DNA of 8,520 nucleotides from JALZHR01 sp036388635 (lineage in GTDB: Bacteria; Acidobacteriota; Blastocatellia; Pyrinomonadales; Pyrinomonadaceae): positions 1 through 8,520 of the forward strand of contig DASVRL010000393.1 in assembly GCA_036388635.1 (NCBI GenBank), in the 5' to 3' direction. The number at the start of each line of letters is the position of its first letter. The stretch's first letter is position 1. Both the position numbers and the translations under genes were made by a program. This document shows, in pieces, positions 1 to 5,180 of this stretch. The notes below the pieces were generated by a model. It was not told the origin of the DNA. It made no database searches and saw only the letters and a list, made by a program, of their open reading frames with translations.

Positions 1-1518
1 CTCTCGGCAAACAGCCAGAACTTTCCGGCAAACGGCAGCAACAGCAATTTCAACGTTTTGACAAATGCCGGCTGCACCTGGACGGCACAGGCAAACGATA
101 ACTGGATTACAATTACCGGAGGAAACCAGGGCAACGGCAACGGAACGGTTTCATTTACGGTTGCCGCCAATACGGGACCGGCGCGAACCGGAACAATCAC
201 CGCTGCCGGTTTGACGTATACCGTCAATCAGGCTTCGGGCTGTGCATACTCGTTATCGGCGACGAGCGCTAATTTCCCGGCGGCTGGCGGAAACGGAAGC
301 GTAAACGTAACGACCGCAAGCGGCTGCGCGTGGACGGCGGCGAGCAACGTCAACTGGATTTCGATTACCGGCGGCGCAAGCGGCAGCGGAAACGGCTCTG
401 TAACTTTTAATGTGCTGGCGAATCCAGGACCGGAGCGCACCGGCACGCTGACGATTGCCGGACAAACTTACACCGTCACGCAAGCCAGCGGCTGCACATT
501 TTCCATCGCTCCGACCGGCACGACCATCGCGGCGGCAGGCGGCGCCGGAAGCTTTAACGTGACGCCCTCGAACTCAGCCTGCGGTTGGACGGCAGCGACG
601 ACCGCTTCGTGGATTTCAATTACTTCGGGCAGCGGGACGGGAAACGGCTCGGTTTCTTTCACGGTTCAGGCAAATCCGGGTCCGCAAAGAACGGGAAGCA
701 TCACCGTCGGCGGACAGACGTTTACAATCACGCAAACCGGCGGCTGTTCATATAGTCTTTCGTCGAACAGCGCTAATTTCCCGAGCAATGGCGGCACGGG
801 TAATTTCAACATAAATACCGCCGCTTCTTGCCAGTGGACGGCAGTCAGCAACGTTTCGTGGATAACAATCACGGGCGGCGCGAGCGGAACAGGCAACGGC
901 ACGATTTCATTTTCGGTGCAAGCCAACACGGGACCCGAACGTTCCGGCACTATTACGGCGGGCGGCGAGACCTTCACCGTCAATCAGGCGAGCGGCTGCG
1001 TGTTTACGCTTCCGGTTAACAGTGCGAACGTCTCATTCGTTGCCGGCACCGGCAGTTTCACCATCAACTCCGCCGCGGGCTGCCAGTGGACGGCGACCAG
1101 CAATGTTTCATGGTTAACCATCACCTCGGGCAGCAGCGGCAGCGGAAACGGCACTGTCGGTTTCTCTTACCAGTCAAATCCGGGCGTGGCGAGAACCGGC
1201 ACGATTACGGCGGGCGGGCAGACGTTTACGGTAACTCAAGCCAGAGGCTGCCAGTTTCAAATTAGCCCGTTGAGTCAGAATTTCGCGTCGGGGGGGGGAA
1301 CTGGCAGCTATAACGTCATCGCTTCCGACAGCAGTTGTCCGTGGAATGCGGCGAGCACCAACCTTCCGTGGCTGACCGTGACCAATGGGTCGGGAACCGG
1401 CAGCGGAACGGTTACCTACAGCGTCGCGCCGAACCAGGGTCCGGCGCGCGTCGGCAACATTGTCGGACCCATCGGTCCCTTCAACACCGCTTTGACGTTT
1501 ACAGTCAATCAGGCAGGT
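1..1518 (+). repeat. Array of six BACON-like domain repeats (252-bp period)
   Basis: Unit boundaries, taken at the leading Cys codon, are 241, 493, 745, 997 and 1249. Units 2 to 5 are therefore exactly 252 bp (84 codons) each. The first unit lacks only its first four codons at the window edge. The sixth is 270 bp because of a short insertion before its last strand (around 1468-1500), and it ends with T-V-N-Q-A-G. The exact period and shared W, G-x-G-x-G and R-x-G positions point to tandem duplication followed by divergence. Confidence 0.9.
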
Positions 1519-2364
1519 GCAGTTGTTAATCGTAAATTCTTCGATTATGACGGGGACGGTCGGGCTGACCTTTCGGTGTTTCGTCCATCAACCGGAAGCT
1601 GGTATATTTCACGCAGCTCGGATAACGGTTTTGTCGGCGTCCAGTTCGGAGCAAACGGAGATTTGATTGCGCCGGCAGATTTCGACGGCGACATGATAAC
1701 GGACATCTGTGTGTTTCGCCCGTCGGACGGCGGCTGGTATCGTTTGAATTCATCAAACAACACCTTCACGCCCGCGCAGTTCGGCACAAACGGAGATTTG
1801 CCCGTACCCGGAGATTTTGACGGCGACGGACGTGCCGATTTAACGGTTTATCGTCCGTCGGCGGGAAGCTGGTATCGGATTAACAGTTCCAACAATCAAT
1901 TCGTTGCCGCTCAATTCGGAATAGCTGAAGATAAGCCTTTAGTCGGAGATTTCGACGGAGATGGTAAATCTGATTTAACTGTTTTCCGACCATCAAACGG
2001 CACGTGGTATCGCATCAACAGCGCAACCGATACTTTCTCTCCCGCACAATTCGGCGCACCGGGAGATTTGCCCGTAGCGGCAGACTATGATGGAGACGGC
2101 AAAACTGATTTAGCAGTTTACAGACCGTCGGTCGGCGATTGGTACATAATCAACAGCAGCAACAATTCCTTTACCGGACTGCATTTCGGAGTAACGGAAG
2201 ACAAGCCCGCACCGGCAGATTTTGACGGCGACGGCAAAGCCGACCTTGTCGTCTTCAGACCGTCATCAGGTACCTGGTATCTATTGAGAACAACGGCTGG
2301 CTTTACCGGATTTCAGTTCGGCGCCAGCGGCGATGTTCCGACTCCGAATGCTTTCGTCAGATAA
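1..2364 (+). CDS. Large secreted BACON/FG-GAP (VCBS) repeat protein, 5' end outside window
   Basis: The reading frame is open from base 1. The first visible residues (L-S-A-N-S-Q-N-F-P) already match position 5 onward of the repeat unit, so the gene starts upstream of the window; 787 residues are visible. Residues 1-506 form six BACON-like Ig-fold units with the signature W-x-x-x-S-x-x-x-W-[IL]-[ST]-[IV]-T, then G-x-G-x-G-x-[IV] and R-x-G-x-[IL]-x-x-x-G-x-x-[FY]-T-[IV]-x-Q. Most units have one cysteine at unit position 1 and another near position 28-30, suggesting disulfides and export. Residues 515-784 are six 45-residue units with D-[FY]-D-G-D-G (a calcium-loop-like motif), [VF]-[FY]-R-P-S and W-Y, as in FG-GAP/VCBS beta-propeller repeats. 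The protein ends in N-A-F-V-R with no anchor or sorting signal visible. Likely extracellular or surface-bound, with binding or adhesion as the role by inference only. The N-terminal domain is unknown. Confidence 0.9.
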   Translation, partial: LSANSQNFPANGSNSNFNVLTNAGCTWTAQANDNWITITGGNQGNGNGTVSFTVAANTGPARTGTITAAGLTYTVNQASGCAYSLSATSANFPAAGGNGSVNVTTASGCAWTAASNVNWISITGGASGSGNGSVTFNVLANPGPERTGTLTIAGQTYTVTQASGCTFSIAPTGTTIAAAGGAGSFNVTPSNSACGWTAATTASWISITSGSGTGNGSVSFTVQANPGPQRTGSITVGGQTFTITQTGGCSYSLSSNSANFPSNGGTGNFNINTAASCQWTAVSNVSWITITGGASGTGNGTISFSVQANTGPERSGTITAGGETFTVNQASGCVFTLPVNSANVSFVAGTGSFTINSAAGCQWTATSNVSWLTITSGSSGSGNGTVGFSYQSNPGVARTGTITAGGQTFTVTQARGCQFQISPLSQNFASGGGTGSYNVIASDSSCPWNAASTNLPWLTVTNGSGTGSGTVTYSVAPNQGPARVGNIVGPIGPFNTALTFTVNQAGAVVNRKFFDYDGDGRADLSVFRPSTGSWYISRSSDNGFVGVQFGANGDLIAPADFDGDMITDICVFRPSDGGWYRLNSSNNTFTPAQFGTNGDLPVPGDFDGDGRADLTVYRPSAGSWYRINSSNNQFVAAQFGIAEDKPLVGDFDGDGKSDLTVFRPSNGTWYRINSATDTFSPAQFGAPGDLPVAADYDGDGKTDLAVYRPSVGDWYIINSSNNSFTGLHFGVTEDKPAPADFDGDGKADLVVFRPSSGTWYLLRTTAGFTGFQFGASGDVPTPNAFVR
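1543..2352 (+). repeat. Array of six FG-GAP/VCBS-like repeats (135-bp period)
   Basis: Units start at 1543, 1678, 1813, 1948, 2083 and 2218, exactly 135 bp (45 codons) apart. Each opens with an Asp-rich loop of the type D-F-D-G-D-G-[KR]-[AST]-D-L, followed by [VF]-[FY]-R-P-S-x-G-x-W-Y and a Q-F-G or H-F-G element. Six such blades are compatible with a beta-propeller. Unit 2 is the odd one: its loop reads D-F-D-G-D-M-I-T-D-I and it carries an extra Cys. Confidence 0.88.
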
Positions 2365-2419
2365 GTCTTTTCGATTGCCAACCGCCGAAAACGGGCGCGA
2401 CAATTGAATTCAATAAGTT

Positions 2420-2450
2420 ACGGCAGCCAAAAGTGGCTGCCGTTTTTTTT
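2420..2450 (+). terminator. Rho-independent terminator of the repeat-protein gene
   Basis: A perfect 10-bp stem (ACGGCAGCCA at 2420-2429 with TGGCTGCCGT at 2434-2443) closes a 4-nt AAAG loop and is followed directly by a run of eight T (2443-2450). It lies 56 bp after the stop codon at 2364. The opposite orientation has no T run, so it acts only on plus-strand transcription. Confidence 0.92.
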
Positions 2451-2514
2451 CGTGTTTTTGAAGCTTGCGAATTATTTCAGGCTTGTAAAATTAATAAAGC
2501 GGAGAATTTCAGAC

Positions 2515-2522
2515 AAAAAAAA
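2515..2522 (-). terminator. T8 tract directly after tRNA-Val
   Basis: On the minus strand the encoded CCA of the tRNA is followed immediately by eight T. There is no separate hairpin, so the T-arm and acceptor stem of the tRNA may serve as the terminator stem. This is inferred from position only. Confidence 0.35.
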
Positions 2523-2597
<75 letters not shown>

Positions 2598-2631
2598 ACG
2601 AGCTTTCGCTGTTTTGTGAAAGCGAACTTAT

Positions 2632-2661
2632 AAAATAGCGAATCCGTTCAATCAGTGTCAA
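2632..2661 (-). promoter_or_regulatory. Candidate sigma-70-type promoter of tRNA-Val
   Basis: On the minus strand a perfect TTGACA (complement of 2656-2661) is followed after 18 bp by TATTTT (complement of 2632-2637, 4 of 6 matches to TATAAT). Transcription would start near 2625, giving a leader of about 28 nt before the mature tRNA 5' end, which RNase P would remove. Confidence 0.5.
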
Positions 2662-2858
2662 GTGTGCAGGAAATGAAAAACGAATGACTGAGAATTGAAA
2701 ATGATAGTTTTCGGGCGAAAGATTCGGCGATTGCCGATACCGGCAAAACGAGAACTTACAGATGAAGATTTCCGCTTGGCGCGGGGAAATCAGTTTACTG
2801 AGCGCCGGATTGAATAAGTAAGCCGAAACAGTCAAACTGTTTATCTGAATAAAATATC
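2662..2858. other. Non-coding spacer between tRNA-Val and the HAD gene
   Basis: No credible gene is seen; the only open frame here is a minus-strand one that runs into the tRNA. The spacer holds a small hairpin (TTGCCG, loop ATAC, CGGCAA at 2731-2746) and a 17-bp inverted repeat at 2826-2842, listed separately. I see no convincing -35/-10 pair for the downstream gene; TAAAAT at 2850-2855 is a possible -10. Confidence 0.5.
2826..2842. promoter_or_regulatory. Inverted repeat upstream of the HAD gene
   Basis: AAACAGT (2826-2832) and ACTGTTT (2836-2842) are perfect 7-bp arms around CAA, 33 bp before the predicted ATG. The size and dyad symmetry fit a dimeric repressor site, but a short transcript hairpin is an equal possibility. 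No T run follows, so it is not a terminator. Confidence 0.35.
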
Positions 2859-2875
2859 AAGGGGTTAAAGTTTTG

Positions 2876-3538
2876 ATGGAAGCGGTTATTTTTGACATCG
2901 ACGGAACATTGATCGATTCAAACGACTATCACGCGCATGCGTGGGTGAAAGCGTTCGAGAAATACGGCAAAAAAGTAAAATTTTACGAGGCGCGCCGCCA
3001 GGTCGGCAAAGGCGGCGACCAGTATCTGCCGGAATTTTTAACGCAGAAAGAAATCAGACAGTTCGGCAAGGAGCTGGAAAAATATCGCGGCGAATATTTC
3101 CAGCGAAATTATTTGCCGAAAATTGAGCCGTTTCCGAAGGTGCGCGAACTTTTCGAGAAACTCAAAAACGACGGGCGACGCATCGTGCTGGCAAGCTCTT
3201 CGAAAGCCGACGAAGTCGAGAAATATAAAAAAATCGCCCGCATCGAAGATTTAATCGAAGAAGAAACCTCTGCCGACGACGCGGAAAAATCGAAACCGTA
3301 TCCGGATATTTTTCAAGCTGCGCTGGAAAAACTCGGAAAAATCAACAAAAAGAACGTGGTCGTCGTCGGCGATACCGCTTATGATGCCGAAGCCGCCGGC
3401 AAAATCGGTTTGAAAACAATCGGAGTTCTGACGGGCGGCTGGACGAAAAGCGAACTGATAAATGCCGGCTGCCGCGAAGTTTACGCCGATGTTGCGGCGA
3501 TTTTGGAAAACTACAATAAATTTCTCGCCGGAAAATAA
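2876..3538 (+). CDS. HAD superfamily subfamily-IA phosphatase or phosphomutase-like hydrolase
   Basis: The 220-residue protein carries all four HAD motifs. Motif I is D7-x-D9-G-T-L-x-D14 (nucleophile D7, acid/base D9), with a helical cap at about residues 15-85. Motif II is L-A-S-S-S (105-109). Motif III is the lysine of K-S-K-P-Y-P-D (138-144), and motif IV is V-V-G-D166-T-A-Y-D170. The K-P-x-P-D-I-F segment and the cap position fit the phosphoglycolate phosphatase and beta-phosphoglucomutase branch; the substrate cannot be named. Length is normal for the group. I chose ATG 2876. An in-frame TTG one codon earlier (2873) is possible, since AAGGGG (2859-2864) is 11 nt from the ATG and 8 nt from the TTG. 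It appears monocistronic: a 242-bp spacer with its own promoter separates it from the next gene. Confidence 0.9.
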   Translation: MEAVIFDIDGTLIDSNDYHAHAWVKAFEKYGKKVKFYEARRQVGKGGDQYLPEFLTQKEIRQFGKELEKYRGEYFQRNYLPKIEPFPKVRELFEKLKNDGRRIVLASSSKADEVEKYKKIARIEDLIEEETSADDAEKSKPYPDIFQAALEKLGKINKKNVVVVGDTAYDAEAAGKIGLKTIGVLTGGWTKSELINAGCREVYADVAAILENYNKFLAGK

Positions 3539-3552
3539 TGAAAATCCGGCGA
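3525..3552 (+). other. Inverted repeat spanning the HAD stop codon
   Basis: TCGCCGGA (3525-3532) and TCCGGCGA (3545-3552) are perfect 8-bp arms around a 12-nt loop containing the TAA stop. No T run follows, so intrinsic termination is not supported; mRNA 3'-end stabilisation is a possibility. Confidence 0.3.
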
Positions 3553-3578
3553 AAAGTGTTGTAAACCATTCATCTTTT

Positions 3579-3601
3579 GTGTGTGGATTTAATACATACA
3601 C
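3579..3601. promoter_or_regulatory. Palindrome placed like a sigma-54 activator-binding site
   Basis: The arms GTGTGTGGATT (3579-3589) and AATACATACAC (3591-3601) match as an inverted repeat at 9 of 11 positions around a single central T. The centre lies about 129 bp upstream of the start site predicted from the sigma-54 element at 3693-3709. That is the usual distance for NtrC-type enhancer-binding protein sites. The binding protein is unknown and none is encoded in the window. Confidence 0.45.
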
Positions 3602-3692
3602 GGTTTTGATAATGCCGTGCGGAATATTTACAAAATAATTAAATTCAGTAAATGCAACATTTTAAGGGGCTTAAAAGCCTTTCTCGCGGATT

Positions 3693-3709
3693 TGGCACAA
3701 CCTTTGCTA
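3693..3709 (+). promoter_or_regulatory. Sigma-54 (-24/-12) promoter of the GlsB-like gene
   Basis: TGGCAC, five bases, then TTGCTA. The invariant GG (3694-3695) and GC (3706-3707) are separated by exactly 10 bp, as the RpoN consensus TGGCAC-N5-TTGCW requires. Transcription would start near 3719, leaving a leader of about 62 nt. Downstream, AAGGAG at 3768-3773 sits 7 nt before the ATG. Such promoters need an ATP-dependent enhancer-binding protein, so the gene should be silent without a specific signal. Confidence 0.75.
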
Positions 3710-3780
3710 AATACACGGCAGAGGTTGTAAAAAGCCTTAATCAAGGTTAATAACAAGAGGGAAGGTAAAGGAGAAAAAAA

Positions 3781-4065
3781 ATGATTTCATTACTTATTTG
3801 GATTGTTTTGGGATTTTTGGCGGGATTTATTGCAAAGGCACTTATGCCGGGTCCTGATAGCGGCGGCTTTATTTTAACCACGATTCTCGGAATCGTCGGC
3901 GCGGTGGTTGGCGGATTTATCGGCAATGCATTATTCGGAGGCAATCTGGCTAACGACACCAGTAATCTTGGAAACTCTTTGTATAGTTTCATCTTTTCGG
4001 TAATCGGCGCGATTATTGTATTAGCAATTTATCGCCTGGCAACCGGACGCAGTTTAAGAGCATAA
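3781..4065 (+). CDS. GlsB/YeaQ/YmgE family stress-response membrane protein (transglycosylase-associated family)
   Basis: This 94-residue integral membrane protein has three predicted transmembrane helices at about 2-22, 29-53 and 66-85. The family signature is the first helix ending in G-F-I-A-K-A-L-M-P-G, then G-G-F-I-x-T-x-x-L-G-I-V-G-A-x-V-G-G-F-I-G. Length is near the usual 80-90 residues. Homologues (E. coli YeaQ and YmgE, enterococcal GlsB) are linked to stress resistance, but their biochemical activity is not established. ATG 3781 has a strong AAGGAG 7 nt upstream. The gene stands alone between its sigma-54 promoter and a terminator at 4091-4131, so expression is probably conditional. 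Confidence 0.93.
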   Translation: MISLLIWIVLGFLAGFIAKALMPGPDSGGFILTTILGIVGAVVGGFIGNALFGGNLANDTSNLGNSLYSFIFSVIGAIIVLAIYRLATGRSLRA

Positions 4066-4090
4066 ACGTTTTGTTTTTCACTCCAGCAAC

Positions 4091-4131
4091 AAAAAAAGAA
4101 GGCTAGTCTTGAAGACTAGCCTTCTTTTTTT
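4091..4131. terminator. Bidirectional terminator between convergent genes
   Basis: A perfect 20-bp inverted repeat (4091-4110 and 4112-4131) around a single G has a GC-containing core (AGAAGGCTAGTCT with its complement) flanked by seven A on the left and seven T on the right. In either direction the hairpin is therefore followed by a U tract. It can end both the GlsB-like transcript (+) and the formimidoylglutamase-like transcript (-). Confidence 0.93.
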
Positions 4132-4178
4132 ATTAACGCGTTTTACTTGATGTTTTTATTAACGCGTTTTACTTAATG
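4127..4178. repeat. 26-bp tandem duplication covering the 3' end of the formimidoylglutamase-like gene
   Basis: Bases 4127-4152 and 4153-4178 are adjacent 26-bp copies differing at one base (G4149 versus A4175). Both contain TTAACGCGTTTTACTT. The copy at 4153-4178 holds the last codons and stop (4159-4161) of the minus-strand gene. The other copy lies past the stop and overlaps the terminator's T run. Confidence 0.9.
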
Positions 4179-5115
4179 CGGCGCAGAAGCGGTGCATCGC
4201 GACGGCGACCAGTTTGACGGTGCGGTTGTCGATGTCAAATTTCGGATTGACTTCGGTAAACTCGATAATCCGTGTATTTACCAGGCTCGCCGCAAATTTG
4301 ACCAGCGTAATCAACTCGCCGGCGCGCAAGCCCGTCGGATTCGGAGCAGTAACGCCCGGCGCGTCCGACATTCGGACAGCGCTTAAATCAAAACTGAAAA
4401 AAGAACTTAAAGAAGAACTGTGATTGATAAATTTTTGTTTCATCAATTCACGAACTTCGTAGTCGGCTTCCGTTCTGGAGCGAAGCTGTTCGAGGCTGAT
4501 GAGATTCACGTTCAGATTTTGCAGATAACGGTAATAAACCGGCGACGCAAGCTGAGTTTGAAAAGCGACTTCATAGAGATAATCGGGTCGGAGAAGCTTT
4601 TCTTCGAGCAATTGGCGATAAGCCGTCTCGTTGTTTCTTTCGCCTTCGGCGCGCACGTCGAAATGAGAATCGACATTAGTTGCAATCCAGTTGCCCGCGC
4701 CGCAGGTTTCCGCCATCGCCGCGCCCGCCGGATAAGAGATATCGTTTCCGCCGCCGAGACTGACGACCTTTTTGCCGTCTTTCAGAATTTGCGTCACGAC
4801 CGCACGAAACGCGTCGTGCGTTTCTTCCAGAGAGCCTTCGACCTTTATATTTCCCGCGTCGAAAATTCTCGCGCTGATGCCGAACGGCGTGAACCTGTAA
4901 AACTCGCGCCGAATCGCGTCGGGCGCCAGAGCCGTGCCTTCGCGCCCGTTATTGCGCCGCACGCCTTCATCTTCCGGGCAGCCGACGATGACGACGCCGG
5001 CTTCTTCGTATCTCACATTCGGAACGATTTCGCCGAGCCGCACGTCGTTCGGGTCATTTCGTCTAAAAAAAAGTTCCTCGTCCGGTCGCTCGACCAATTC
5101 AAAAATATTGCTCAT
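4159..5115 (-). CDS. hutG: Formimidoylglutamase-like arginase-superfamily (ureohydrolase) protein
   Basis: The 318-residue length is typical of ureohydrolases. Formimidoylglutamase converts N-formimino-glutamate to glutamate and formamide in histidine degradation, using a two-manganese centre. Visible family motifs are G-C-P-E-D-E-G-V (45-52), L-G-G-G-N-D-I-S-Y-P (120-129), N-V-D-S-H-F-D-V-R (147-155), S-F-D-L-S-A-V-R-M-S-D-A-P-G (241-254) and E288-V-N-P. D149, H151, D153 and D243 are retained. The usual His of GGGHD is N124, and the second Asp of the S-x-D-x-D motif is S245, so each metal site lacks one canonical ligand. The adjacent divergent urocanate hydratase supports a hut role. The start at 5115 has no clear Shine-Dalgarno sequence. 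A catalytically altered paralogue is possible, so the gene symbol is provisional. Confidence 0.75.
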   Translation of the reverse strand: MSNIFELVERPDEELFFRRNDPNDVRLGEIVPNVRYEEAGVVIVGCPEDEGVRRNNGREGTALAPDAIRREFYRFTPFGISARIFDAGNIKVEGSLEETHDAFRAVVTQILKDGKKVVSLGGGNDISYPAGAAMAETCGAGNWIATNVDSHFDVRAEGERNNETAYRQLLEEKLLRPDYLYEVAFQTQLASPVYYRYLQNLNVNLISLEQLRSRTEADYEVRELMKQKFINHSSSLSSFFSFDLSAVRMSDAPGVTAPNPTGLRAGELITLVKFAASLVNTRIIEFTEVNPKFDIDNRTVKLVAVAMHRFCAALSKTR

Positions 5116-5126
5116 AGTTGATTGAT

Positions 5127-5145
5127 TGATAGTCTAAAACTATCA
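5127..5145. promoter_or_regulatory. Palindrome in the divergent hut spacer, candidate operator
   Basis: TGATAGT (5127-5133) and ACTATCA (5139-5145) are perfect 7-bp arms around CTAAA, inside the 65-bp spacer between the two divergent hut genes. A minus-strand TATGAT (complement of 5142-5147), a good -10 for the formimidoylglutamase-like gene, overlaps the right arm, so bound protein could block transcription. It does not resemble the HutC half-sites I know, and the regulator is unknown. Confidence 0.5.
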
Positions 5146-5165
5146 TATTTAAAATTATTCGTCAT

Positions 5166-5171
5166 TATAAA
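5166..5171 (+). promoter_or_regulatory. Candidate -10 element of urocanate hydratase
   Basis: TATAAA ends 9 nt before the ATG at 5181. If used, transcription would start at or within a few bases of the start codon, consistent with the absence of a Shine-Dalgarno sequence. No good -35 is seen at 17 bp. Confidence 0.3.
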
Positions 5172-5180
5172 TAGAAAATT

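Noticed and set aside
58..60. TTG as the start codon of the large repeat protein
   Set aside because: The frame is open upstream to base 1 and those residues fit the repeat unit, so this is an internal Leu codon of a 5'-truncated gene.
1..2352. Regular repeats as a possible CRISPR array
   Set aside because: The 252-bp and 135-bp periods are in-frame coding repeats with conserved protein motifs, not short repeats separated by unique spacers.
3664..3682. GGCTT-AA-AAGCC dyad just upstream of the sigma-54 element as the activator site
   Set aside because: It lies only about 45 bp from the predicted start, too close for a usual enhancer site, and the arms are only 5 bp.
4420..5121. 233-codon plus-strand open frame
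   Set aside because: It is antisense to the formimidoylglutamase-like gene, has no family motif and is rich in Arg/Ala runs typical of an antisense shadow.
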